The notes beneath the pieces were generated by a model. That model saw nothing but the letters and a program-made list of their open reading frames with translations, was not told the DNA's origin and made no database searches. A DNA stretch of 64,000 bases. Origin: Adhaeribacter aquaticus DSM 16391 (GTDB taxonomy: Bacteria > Bacteroidota > Bacteroidia > Cytophagales > Hymenobacteraceae). The translations under genes and the position numbers were made by a program. Of this stretch, positions 46,752 through 55,043 are shown one piece after another (position 1 is the stretch's first letter; every line of letters begins with the position of its first letter). The DNA lies in assembly GCF_000473365.1 (NCBI RefSeq), contig NZ_KI421517.1:639263-703262 (forward strand), written 5' to 3'.

Positions 46752-47879
46752 TTAGTTTGCGTAATTAGCCTGGTACATACGCTCACATAAGGCTTTTAAG
46801 CGCTGTAAAGATTTTCCTAAAAACAACTTCATGCGCCTCCGCATAAAAAAGTGGAAAAACCGCTGAGTTAGGATAATACGGCTATAATGGAATTTGATAT
46901 TTATATAAGTGTGGTGCTCATCAACGGCCATCAGGTAATAAAATAGCATGGCATTCGGGAATATCCGAAAGTTCGCAATCTTCTCTACGTATTCTATCCG
47001 CTCTTCCCCTATAAAACTTTGTACCGTCTGGATATCAATCTGCCCGTTGTTTAAATCACATTTATAAGACATCCCCATTCGGTTGGCTTTGGTTGTATCA
47101 AAGTGTACCTGCTTCATGCCCGACACCCAACCTGGTTTTAGCCTAAAGTTACTGACTACGCGCAAAACAAAGCGAGCTGGTGCTTTAATAGTGATGCTGG
47201 CCGAATAAACATTAGGAAAGTCCTTTTTATTATCCAGCGGGCGGTTATTAGTTACCAATAAGCGCAAAGGTGTTAAAAAAGCATACCGGTAATTAATATC
47301 CCCTAAATATTCGTAAGTAGTGCATCCCTTTTTTAATCGGGTCCAACCAAAATTAGGCTTAATGGTTTCTTTAGGCTGCGTTTTCAGGTAATCTTCTGTC
47401 AACAGCAAATACTCATCGCCTTCTACATTATTTTTAAGTAACCGATGCGCAATAATAACATCTTTACCCATTAATTTTATGTGCTCCCGAATGTTGGTAA
47501 CACTGACATGACCATAGTGGGCCACTACTTTCAAGGTTAAATTGCTATTAGATAAAGATGCCCCCATGCTTGAGCCAGTATCCCGTTCTACTATCCGCAG
47601 GTAGTTCTGAAAATCCAGAAAGATTTGTTTACACTGATTAACTACTTCCTGTACAGTAGGAGGCTCTCCCAGACGATAAAATAAAACGGCATCACCCTGT
47701 ATTTCAGAGATAGACATATCCAAAATATTGGCCTCAATTATTATCTCCAATAATTCGGCAATGAGGGTACGGCTTACCTTTATACCCGTTTCATTTACAT
47801 ATTTTGTAAAGCCGCTAATATCCGGAATAAAAATTAGAGCCGCCTGGATATCATCGGCATCAGAAACTAAATCGGGCAT
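46752..47879 (-). CDS. DUF2652 protein: class III cyclase-like domain plus SRPBCC-like domain
   Basis: Residues 10-200 form a class III nucleotide-cyclase-like domain. FIPDISGFTKYV holds the first metal Asp (D20) and EIQGDAVLFYR the second (D63). E59 sits at the position that is Lys in adenylate and Glu in guanylate cyclases. The usual Asn-x3-Arg motif reads VIIAHR: I142 replaces the Asn, while R146 is kept; the second base-contact position is K135. Residues about 225-340 look like an SRPBCC/START-type ligand-binding domain (SASITIKAPARFVLRVVSNF ... YINIKFHYS). The family label is DUF2652. It lies tail to tail with the HD-PycTM gene, 90 bp apart. Confidence 0.8.
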   Translation of the reverse strand: MPDLVSDADDIQAALIFIPDISGFTKYVNETGIKVSRTLIAELLEIIIEANILDMSISEIQGDAVLFYRLGEPPTVQEVVNQCKQIFLDFQNYLRIVERDTGSSMGASLSNSNLTLKVVAHYGHVSVTNIREHIKLMGKDVIIAHRLLKNNVEGDEYLLLTEDYLKTQPKETIKPNFGWTRLKKGCTTYEYLGDINYRYAFLTPLRLLVTNNRPLDNKKDFPNVYSASITIKAPARFVLRVVSNFRLKPGWVSGMKQVHFDTTKANRMGMSYKCDLNNGQIDIQTVQSFIGEERIEYVEKIANFRIFPNAMLFYYLMAVDEHHTYINIKFHYSRIILTQRFFHFFMRRRMKLFLGKSLQRLKALCERMYQANYAN

Positions 47880-48270
47880 AAAGTTGAAACTTATTTAACT
47901 ATACGTAAAGGTACTTTATAGCGGAATATCCCTCGCTATTACGGTTATTTACAAAAAAAGTAACTTCTCCCCAATCTTTTGCTTTTTAGTTTTAAGAGAT
48001 GAATTTAAACTAAGTTGCTACAAAATTTGCCTTTACCTTTAAGTGCTGCCTTTAATTTTGTTAATTAACTAAACGGATAATTAATATGCTTATTTAACAG
48101 AATTTTAATAAACTATTTCTATTGGTAATTCCAGGTGGTTCTGGAAATTACTGCTTATGCCAATCAAGTAAGTTTTATAACCGCTTTGTGTGATGTTGCC
48201 ATAAAATGTATATTTGCGTAACTGATATTGTTGGTTAAGGCAAAAGCTATAAGTGTTCTTGCCATATTAA
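47880..48270. other. intergenic region, promoter of tRNA-Arg
   Basis: These 391 bp hold no gene. The right end carries the tRNA-Arg promoter at 48186-48216. The start of the DUF2652 gene is at the left edge. Confidence 0.6.
48186..48216 (+). promoter_or_regulatory. promoter of tRNA-Arg (TTG-N20-TATATTTG)
   Basis: TTG at 48186-48188, 20 bp, then TATATTTG at 48209-48216, about 55 bp before the mature tRNA. It fits the Bacteroidota consensus. Confidence 0.65.
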
Positions 48271-48342
48271 GGCTGCGTAGTTCAATGGATAGAATAGAAG
48301 TTTCCTAAACTTTTGATATGGGTTCGATTCCCGTCGCGGCTA
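48271..48342 (+). tRNA. tRNA-Arg (CCU), integration target
   Basis: A 72-nt cloverleaf: acceptor GGCTGCG/CGCGGCT with two G-U pairs, D arm GTTCAATGGATAGAAT, anticodon stem GAAGT/ACTTT with loop TTCCTAA (anticodon CCT), T arm ATGGGTTCGATTCCCGT. The 3' end (from 48331) is part of the 15-bp direct repeat that flanks the integrated element, so the element sits in the 3' end of this gene and leaves it intact. Confidence 0.93.
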
Positions 48343-48345
48343 CTA
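48331..48345. repeat. left attachment-site repeat (attL core)
   Basis: CCGTCGCGGCTACTA is found here and again at 56292-56306. It covers the tRNA T-arm 3' strand, the acceptor 3' strand, the discriminator base and three bases beyond. Confidence 0.85.
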
Positions 48346-48353
48346 AACACCAT

Positions 48354-48384
48354 ATATAATGCTTTGATATTCAAAGCATTATAT
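48354..48384. terminator. hairpin directly after tRNA-Arg
   Basis: ATATAATGCTTTGA pairs perfectly with TCAAAGCATTATAT around a TAT loop, 11 bp past the tRNA. It belongs to the element side of the junction and may replace the terminator displaced to the right end. There is no long T tract. Confidence 0.55.
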
Positions 48385-48463
48385 TAGATATTATTAATTA
48401 AGTAACAAGGGGGTAACAAAATCTATATTGTTATCCCTGTTACTTTTCAATTTATGGCCTTTA

Positions 48464-48735
48464 CCCCCCTTACCTTAATTTTGGCAGCAGAAACTTTTGT
48501 CTAAGGCTGCGGTTACTTCTCCAAACCTTCCAGAGATTTTATACCCCCTCCCCCTGAATAGTAATACAAGGTTTTTACTTACCTACTTGCACGCAGATAG
48601 AGATTGGTAAGGCTGCGATTAATGAAGTGAAATGCCTAAGAATTTACCCAGACTACCCTCAAAAGCTTTATAACGATTTCACCCCCTTTTACCTTTAACT
48701 TGCCGGTATAAATGAATTCCTAGGGCTGCGGTTAC
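48464..48735. repeat. three spaced GGCTGCG-type motifs with C-rich tracts
   Basis: GGCTGCGGTTAC (48505), GGCTGCGATTA (48611) and GGCTGCGGTTAC (48724) recur 106 and 113 bp apart. Each is preceded by a run of five or six C (48464, 48544 and 48682). The seven-base core also matches the 5' end of the tRNA at 48271. Arm-type integrase sites, replication iterons or chance are all possible. Confidence 0.5.
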
Positions 48736-49070
48736 AGGTTCATATTTTTCAAATAAAAGTAAGGGGCTTTAGAAAAAACATTTTATGAACCATCTTTTGA
48801 CTATTTGCATCTTAAAATATTTATAGTCACTTCTTAAATGTATTTAATTCCATATTCTTTACAAGGAATAATCGATAAATATTTTATTCATTATGACCCT
48901 GTTTTATTGTTACAAACATAATGTTTAAGTGCGTTTTTTATAGCAAGTCATAATATATTATTTTTTAATAAAAACTAGATTTGTTAGAATATCACAATTT
49001 ATGTATTAATTTAGTGGAAAATATTTTTTTACTGCTCCTTATAAGAGAATAGTACTCCATTGAAAACAAA

Positions 49071-50948
49071 ATGACAAATAAAAATAACCTAGGATTAAAT
49101 TTTAGATATGATATAAATGCGCTAAGAGCAATTGCGATTCTGGGAGTAATTTTCTTTCATTATAAAATTGAAGTTTTTGAAGGAGGCTTTACGGGTGTAG
49201 ATATATTCTTTGTTATCTCTGGTTATTTAATGAGTAGAATCGTTATTAAATCAATTAATAAAAACGAGTTTAACTTTAAAGATTATTTTGAAAAAAGACT
49301 TAAAAGAATAGTACCTGCATTATTAATCCTTATTCTAACGATTACTTTAATAGGCTTTTTTGTTTTATTTCCCGAAGATTATTGGTTAAGCCAAAAGAAT
49401 GCGGCGGGAAGTGTTCTGTTTTTATCAAATATATTATATTGGCGAACTTCAGATTATTTTGCTCCTTCTTCTGATACTAATATACTTTTGCACACGTGGT
49501 CTTTATCAGTTGAATGGCAATTTTACATTCTTTATCCTATTTTTCTATTAATATTAAACAAAGTGTTCAACAGAAGAGCATACTATATTGTATTCTTCAT
49601 TGGATTAACAATTATATTATTTATATTATCTGCCATTTATACAAGTATAAATCCTACTGCCTCATTTTATTTGCTCCCTACTAGGGCTTGGGAGATGATG
49701 TTTGGAGGGATTGCTTATTTTTCAGAGGATTTAATAAAAAACATTAAATGGAGAAAGGCTATAGCTTGGATTGGATATACTTCATTATTGGCATGCTTTT
49801 TACTCCTTAACACCTCTATGGTATGGCCAAGTGTATATACCATTTTCCCAGTATTTGCTACATTCTTAGTTATAATAGCGAATTACAATGAATTCAAAGT
49901 AGTTAAGCATGTAAGTATTCAATTTATTGGTAAAATTTCCTACTCTTTATACCTTTGGCATTGGCCTATTTATGTTATAGCTCAATATTTTGGGGTACAA
50001 GCCAATTTAGGATCAGCAGCATTATTCACCTTGCTTTCAATTGTTATTGGATATATTTCATTTACATATATTGAGACGAATAAATTTTATAGTAGTAAAA
50101 TAATTATTGCTGCTATGGTATTGCTCTGTATTAGTGCTGCTTGTTTAGGGTATTTCAGATTAAATAAATTTTTGCATAATGCGAGTGCTATTAGCATAGC
50201 AAGTTATAATAAGAATCACCAAAAAGAACAAATCAAACAATTTAGCAGGAACGTTTGCCATATTGACACTAAGGCGGAGGATTTTAATAAGGAGCGGTGT
50301 CTATGTATAAAGGAGGGTAAAAAGAACATTTTACTTATAGGTGATAGCCATTTAGCTCAATTATCTTTATCATTAAGGGAACATTTAGAAAAGAGGAATA
50401 TTAACTTATTGCAATTAACACTTTCAGCTACTTTACCTACTATAGAAAAAAGAGGCAAAAGAAATCCACATCTTAGGGAATTAATGGATTATATTTATCT
50501 TGATTTTGTTCCCAAGAATGCTGCTAAAATCGATGGAGTTATTATAAGTGCACACTGGGCTGCTGTAAAGGATATAGATAAAGAGGTAATTTTAAATGAT
50601 ATCAAAGAAGCGGTTAATTATCTTAAGAAGTACAATATAAATACTATTATAATCGGCCAAACAGAAGGGTATACAATCCCATATCCTGTTGTTGCTGCAA
50701 AAAATTTTGAAAGCAAAATTGAGAGAGAGAAATATCTTGATGATTATTGCTATGAAATAGATACATACTTAAGTGATAATTTAGGAGCAAGTTATATTAA
50801 AGTAATAAATAAAAATTCCTTTCCTACATTATCCTCTAAGAACGAACCTTATATGTTTGATATGAATCATGTTACAAAATTTGGGGCAGATTTGGTAGTT
50901 GAAAAAGTTTTGAATGACTCAACAGCTATGAATTTATTAAATAATTAG
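49071..50948 (+). CDS. OafA/YrhL-type acyltransferase with SGNH domain (element cargo)
   Basis: The 625 residues start with an acyltransferase-3 membrane domain (about 10 helices, residues 10-365). FRYDINALRAIAILGVIFFH carries the family Arg/His region, and HTWSLSVEWQFYILYP is the second hallmark. A C-terminal SGNH hydrolase-like domain has GDSHLAQLSLS at about 424 and a terminal D-x-x-H in DMNHVTKFG (about 596). Such proteins O-acetylate surface polysaccharides. Codons are much more AT-rich than in flanking genes (Arg mostly AGA, Ile often ATA), consistent with recent acquisition. Changing surface sugars is a common role of phage-borne cargo. Confidence 0.9.
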   Translation: MTNKNNLGLNFRYDINALRAIAILGVIFFHYKIEVFEGGFTGVDIFFVISGYLMSRIVIKSINKNEFNFKDYFEKRLKRIVPALLILILTITLIGFFVLFPEDYWLSQKNAAGSVLFLSNILYWRTSDYFAPSSDTNILLHTWSLSVEWQFYILYPIFLLILNKVFNRRAYYIVFFIGLTIILFILSAIYTSINPTASFYLLPTRAWEMMFGGIAYFSEDLIKNIKWRKAIAWIGYTSLLACFLLLNTSMVWPSVYTIFPVFATFLVIIANYNEFKVVKHVSIQFIGKISYSLYLWHWPIYVIAQYFGVQANLGSAALFTLLSIVIGYISFTYIETNKFYSSKIIIAAMVLLCISAACLGYFRLNKFLHNASAISIASYNKNHQKEQIKQFSRNVCHIDTKAEDFNKERCLCIKEGKKNILLIGDSHLAQLSLSLREHLEKRNINLLQLTLSATLPTIEKRGKRNPHLRELMDYIYLDFVPKNAAKIDGVIISAHWAAVKDIDKEVILNDIKEAVNYLKKYNINTIIIGQTEGYTIPYPVVAAKNFESKIEREKYLDDYCYEIDTYLSDNLGASYIKVINKNSFPTLSSKNEPYMFDMNHVTKFGADLVVEKVLNDSTAMNLLNN

Positions 50949-51341
50949 GATAAAAATGTTAATTGATATATGAGCCAAGAAGGACCTTCAATTTCCATTC
51001 CCCAAGTTGGAAAAATAGATATGAATATTGCTTTAGATTATGAACACTAATCCTTGTACATATCGATTAGTTTCAATTAAAGCTTTCTGAATAGTAAATG
51101 ATGACTCTAAAATAGATAACATTTTACCATCAAGCTACTATAGGGTAATTCTTACACCCAGCCAATAATGCGCTCTCCTCCGATTGAACAGGAACAAATG
51201 AAGATAATTCAGCCACTTTTTTATTGTTTAACATTATTCCCTAAACACCAACTAACAATAGAAAAGCATTTTGAAAGTCAATATAAATGTCCAATCTTCC
51301 AGAACTTTTCTTTGTGTATTTTCATTGTGTCAACACTTAAC
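50949..51341. other. intergenic region inside the element
   Basis: These 393 bp lie between the convergent acyltransferase and the 196-residue gene. A short plus-strand frame (51168-51350) reads like chance sequence. No clear hairpin or repeat is seen. Confidence 0.5.
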
Positions 51342-51932
51342 TTAAGCTAGAAACCATAGTTCCTTTTCACTGTAAGCTATGCTTTTACCCTCCTCAACTA
51401 TTTTATTCATAAGCTTCATATAAATTTTAGTTGGTTTACCTGCATAAGTTTTCTTAAAGTGCTTTTCGTATAGCTGCTCATAGAGCTTATCACTACCAAA
51501 AGCTTTCTCATACATTTTAAATAATCTCCTGTTCTTCTTGCTGTAAGTTTGAGATTCATACATACAGCCAGTGAAAGCCTCCCTATGCAGGAATCTTCCA
51601 CCAACTGAATAAAGAATCCTACATAATTTATTAGTAGCTGGACAAAGGAAGTACCATACCTTACCTTTACCAATGTTTGAAGGAACAGTAACTAGAAGTA
51701 CTTTATAATTAATTGGCTTATCTCTGGATTTATAATCTAGTTCTAAATAGGGCGATTCAGCATAGGTATTAACCATTATATTGATCCTGCCGGTCATATT
51801 ACAGTTCCTACTCCAGGTAATCGTCCCACTTTTTCTTTGTTCAGTTTTTAGATATTCCCATTGTTTGAGGTTAGAGATAGAAATATTGAGTACATCATTA
51901 AATAAGGTAGGGAAAGATGAATGTCTGGGCAT
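51342..51932 (-). CDS. unknown element protein (196 aa)
   Basis: The 196 residues have no signal or transmembrane segment. There is a Cys-containing central part (VWYFLCPATNKLCRILYSVG) and a Lys/Tyr-rich C-terminus. The pair CPATNKLC is a possible metal-binding knuckle with spacing C-x6-C. It is last in the minus-strand set of element genes, 37 bp after the replication gene. No family is recognised. Confidence 0.6.
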   Translation of the reverse strand: MPRHSSFPTLFNDVLNISISNLKQWEYLKTEQRKSGTITWSRNCNMTGRINIMVNTYAESPYLELDYKSRDKPINYKVLLVTVPSNIGKGKVWYFLCPATNKLCRILYSVGGRFLHREAFTGCMYESQTYSKKNRRLFKMYEKAFGSDKLYEQLYEKHFKKTYAGKPTKIYMKLMNKIVEEGKSIAYSEKELWFLA

Positions 51933-51969
51933 AATAACCTAAATCTTTAAGGAACTTGCTATTTTAATC

Positions 51970-52896
51970 TTACCTGTAGCTTTGTTTTACACGGTTTACT
52001 TTCCGGTTTAGTTCTTCTACCAGTTCTGGAGTGTTGGCCAAAGAAGTACTTTTTGCCAGTTGCTTTATCCTACTTCTTAACCGGGAATAATATTCTGGCT
52101 TATCAAATGTTTTCTGCTCTTTAAGTAAGTCCACATGATGCAGGAAAGCATCTAAACCTTTTTCCTGAATGGTTAAAGTTATTATCTGATTGAGGTAATC
52201 CTTTAGAGTTCTAATATTGTTTAAGTCCATCTTGATTAATGCTGTTTTTTGTATTGATTCATATTCTTTGGCCCATTGGTCAATTAAGCTCATATAAAAG
52301 CTTTCATCTATAAGGGTCTGAGGAGTTATAGAAGCTAGCTTTAACTGCTTGTTAAGCCTTTGCATGTACCTTAGTTCATACCTGAGTACATGCTGGTTCT
52401 GTAGTACTTGTGGAATTTCCCAGTCATGCCTTTTACTTTCTGCTATCTTGTTATAAAAGAGTTTTACCCGTTGGGTGTTGTTGTAATAAATAGATTTAGG
52501 CTGAACTAACCGTTGGTAGTAATTACTATGTCCTAAATAGGGGAAATAAGCTTCAGGCTTATATTTAACTATTAGGTTCTGAGCTATGTCTATCCTTGTA
52601 ACTGTTGCTCTTTGTATAGGAAGGCACAAGGTGTCAGAAAGCATTTCAAAAGCCCGTTTGCTGTCGCTCCTGGTTAGGGTATGCAGGTTATCTCCAAAGT
52701 ATAGTTTTGGCAGGCTTCCTTTCAGGCTTATTCCATAATCAGATACAGTTACTCTATAGTTGTTTAAATTGCCTGTGATGTAAGTTTGCCCATCTGCTTT
52801 ATAGGTTTCTGCTACATGAGAGAGGGAAGAAAGGCAGTGAAATAAATCACCACCTGCCTCCTCTTTGCTTAGTCTAAGGTGTAACGTGTCATACAT
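51970..52896 (-). CDS. phage/plasmid replication initiator (gene II/X or Rep_trans-like)
   Basis: The 308 residues match the layout of rolling-circle initiators of the filamentous-phage gene II/X and Rep_trans type: RATVTRIDIAQNL at about 100-112, RVKLFYNKIAESKRH, then VLRYELRYMQRLNKQL. The C-terminal half is helical. The protein would nick one strand of the element at its origin to start replication. The catalytic Tyr cannot be fixed with confidence: several Tyr (YNNTQ, FYNK) are candidates. The gene is downstream of the 177-residue gene in an apparent operon. Confidence 0.75.
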   Translation of the reverse strand: MYDTLHLRLSKEEAGGDLFHCLSSLSHVAETYKADGQTYITGNLNNYRVTVSDYGISLKGSLPKLYFGDNLHTLTRSDSKRAFEMLSDTLCLPIQRATVTRIDIAQNLIVKYKPEAYFPYLGHSNYYQRLVQPKSIYYNNTQRVKLFYNKIAESKRHDWEIPQVLQNQHVLRYELRYMQRLNKQLKLASITPQTLIDESFYMSLIDQWAKEYESIQKTALIKMDLNNIRTLKDYLNQIITLTIQEKGLDAFLHHVDLLKEQKTFDKPEYYSRLRSRIKQLAKSTSLANTPELVEELNRKVNRVKQSYR

Positions 52897-52929
52897 TGAT
52901 TGATCCTTTTTGTCAATGAATACAGGTTA

Positions 52930-53463
52930 CTATACAGCATTTCTATAATTATAAAACACCTTAGACTGTTCCCTTAGGCTTTCAATCTGGCAATCTAACT
53001 CCCCATCAATAAGCCTTTGATAGTAGAGGTTTACTAAGTTTCTACCTTCTGGAATAATAAGTATCTCTATTAGGCTTAGGTCTGCATTGGTGATAAACAG
53101 GTAGCAGTCATTTCTGAAAGGAAACATAGGGTTTAGGCTGCCATTGGTTAAAAGCCGGTTAGCATTAGGATACCCATAGCCATATTCAGGAAAGTCAGTA
53201 TCCTCAAAGTAGATGCTGGAAAAGTTAAGGCTGCCATTGGTTAGGCTCCACTCAGCTAATCTTTTCCTGTCTGCCTGTACAAATTCTTTAGCCGGGGTTT
53301 TATAAAATGCTAGTTGCCCTTTGCTATTGACAAAAAAAGTCAAACCTGAATAGCTAGCGGTATTTGTGTAAGCAGTACAATCTAAGCGGGCTTTGCTTCT
53401 GATCTTATTTATAGCTTTTAAATGATCAGGTAAAGCTTCTAATCTAAGATAAGCAGCTAGCAT
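52930..53463 (-). CDS. unknown element protein (177 aa)
   Basis: The 177 residues have no signal or membrane segment. Two short repeats of LTNGSLN occur (in WSLTNGSLNFSSIYFEDTDF and RLLTNGSLNPMF). The start overlaps the end of the HTH gene by 7 bp, so the two are translationally coupled. The replication gene follows 33 bp later. No family is recognised; a replication accessory role is only inferred from position. Confidence 0.6.
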   Translation of the reverse strand: MLAAYLRLEALPDHLKAINKIRSKARLDCTAYTNTASYSGLTFFVNSKGQLAFYKTPAKEFVQADRKRLAEWSLTNGSLNFSSIYFEDTDFPEYGYGYPNANRLLTNGSLNPMFPFRNDCYLFITNADLSLIEILIIPEGRNLVNLYYQRLIDGELDCQIESLREQSKVFYNYRNAV

Positions 53464-53750
53464 CTCACACCTCCTTTTTTAAGGGTTATTTGAGTAGCAG
53501 CTTCCATTTCTATTTGATAGTTAGTTTTCACTGGATTTCTTAACATCCAGGTTTCCAACTCCTCCCGTTCAAAGGTTATCATTTTACCCTCTCCTTTGTA
53601 ATGAGGGATTGAACAGGTAGATGTTAATTTGTAAAGGTTGGAAATAGAACGGCCTGTAAATTTTGCAGCCTCTTTGAGAGTTAAAGCTCTTTTTTGACTT
53701 AAAAGCAGATTTTCAATGCTATCTAGTCTTTGTATTATTTGCTCTTGCAT
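53457..53750 (-). CDS. excisionase-type helix-turn-helix protein
   Basis: The 97 residues contain an HTH_17/MerR-like domain: ALTLKEAAKFTGRSISNLYK (about 22-41), then a wing (IPHYKGEGKMITFEREELE). This is the layout of excisionases and small copy or excision regulators of Bacteroidota elements. It overlaps the 177-residue gene by 7 bp and lies upstream of the replication gene. Confidence 0.85.
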   Translation of the reverse strand: MQEQIIQRLDSIENLLLSQKRALTLKEAAKFTGRSISNLYKLTSTCSIPHYKGEGKMITFEREELETWMLRNPVKTNYQIEMEAATQITLKKGGVRC

Positions 53751-53855
53751 AAATCAGATAAGATTTAAAGTACAATAGCAAAGGAAGTTTATAAGAGAAA
53801 ACTAAAGAATAGTCAAGCATGTAGTATACAGCTGTATACAGTTAATGTACATTAT

Positions 53856-55034
53856 TTAAAGTTCAGAACTTTGAATTCTTGTGATAATATCATCAATTAA
53901 TTTATAGTTTGTCGGCTTACCTATTTTGGAGTTTTTGTAATTATTACTTGAACGCGATAATTGAGTATTAATAATGTCAAATGGTGTCTTCTTAAAAAAA
54001 CATTTAGATGCAATATAATAGCGTCTCCCAAAATCTGGAATAGAAACCATCTTCTCTAAACAATCTAACATATAAGCTAGAAGAGTTTCGGTTCCAATCC
54101 ACCTTATTGGATTGATATTTTCTAATTCAAATCCTGTAAACATTTTAATGAAATCATTTTCTAATGAATCCGCAGAGATAAGTCTTTCTTCTCTTAAAAA
54201 CTTATAAAGTTCTATAATCGATATTTTAGATTGGCAATTAAAAGAGAACTTATTGTCATCCCTATAATCGATGTATTTTTTGTCCTTTAATGTATTATTT
54301 AAATTAACTGTATTATAGGTTAGTAAATATTTTTTAAATTCTCCAAGGCGTTCTCGTACCGACTTTTCTGAGTTTAGTATATATACCCTTTCTAAATGAG
54401 ACAACACTTCTCTTGATAATGCTTCTCTTTCATCCAATGCGGTTTTCTGGAATAAGGTGTCAAGATGTAACAAATCATTTTTAAACAAGGTCTTCATTAT
54501 CCCTGTGGCAAAGATAGCTTCATTGAAGTTCTTCTCTATTCTACTTACTTGTTCAATACTTAAGGGTCCTATTTTCCTACTACTTACAAGTTCATATTGA
54601 GCTTTTAAGAAGATTTTATTTAGCTCTACTCTATAAGACAGGGTTTCCATTTCATCCTTAGAATTATCTTTTAAATAATTTAATAAGGTATTAACTTCTA
54701 TTTTATAATAGTTAATATCGCCTTTTTCTTCTATGTATTTGCGCTTTTGAGACATTAACCCTACCAAAGCCTCTCGTATTTCATTTGGAACTGAAAGAGA
54801 TAATTTTACATACTCATATGAATTCACATCATTTGTTTTTTCTATAAAGAATTTCTTTACAGAAGGATTAACTACATCAAAATTCAATTGTCTAGAATCT
54901 AACTCTTTGTAAATAGCATCTAAACCTTCCTGATAAATTGGAAGTCTTAGTATAGCTTTTTCCTTTTCTTCACCAGTTAAGGATAATACATAAGAAATGG
55001 CTTCATCAAGGCTTGAAGGGTTTTTATTACTCAT
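53856..55034 (-). CDS. unknown element protein (392 aa), RteC-like end possible
   Basis: The 392 residues are predicted to be mostly helical and soluble. The C-terminal 100 residues (NINPIRWIGTETLLAYMLDC and FGRRYYIASKCFFKKTPFDI) recall the C-terminal domain of RteC-type regulators of Bacteroides conjugative elements, but the match is by eye only. The gene starts 9 bp after the integrase stop and is surely co-transcribed with it, so a role in integration, excision or its control is likely. Confidence 0.6.
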   Translation of the reverse strand: MSNKNPSSLDEAISYVLSLTGEEKEKAILRLPIYQEGLDAIYKELDSRQLNFDVVNPSVKKFFIEKTNDVNSYEYVKLSLSVPNEIREALVGLMSQKRKYIEEKGDINYYKIEVNTLLNYLKDNSKDEMETLSYRVELNKIFLKAQYELVSSRKIGPLSIEQVSRIEKNFNEAIFATGIMKTLFKNDLLHLDTLFQKTALDEREALSREVLSHLERVYILNSEKSVRERLGEFKKYLLTYNTVNLNNTLKDKKYIDYRDDNKFSFNCQSKISIIELYKFLREERLISADSLENDFIKMFTGFELENINPIRWIGTETLLAYMLDCLEKMVSIPDFGRRYYIASKCFFKKTPFDIINTQLSRSSNNYKNSKIGKPTNYKLIDDIITRIQSSEL

Positions 55035-55043
55035 ATTAACACT

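Larger units (their letters stand above)
48343..49070. other. left non-coding end of the element
   Basis: These 728 bp contain no gene. They hold a replacement hairpin next to the tRNA (48354), three spaced GGCTGCG(G/A)TTA motifs with C-rich tracts (48464-48735), and a very AT-rich promoter region before the acyltransferase. Confidence 0.6.

Noticed and set aside
48343..49070. Possible CRISPR-like array from the spaced GGCTGCG motifs
   Set aside because: The repeats are only about 11 bp, spacing is over 100 bp, and no cas gene is present.
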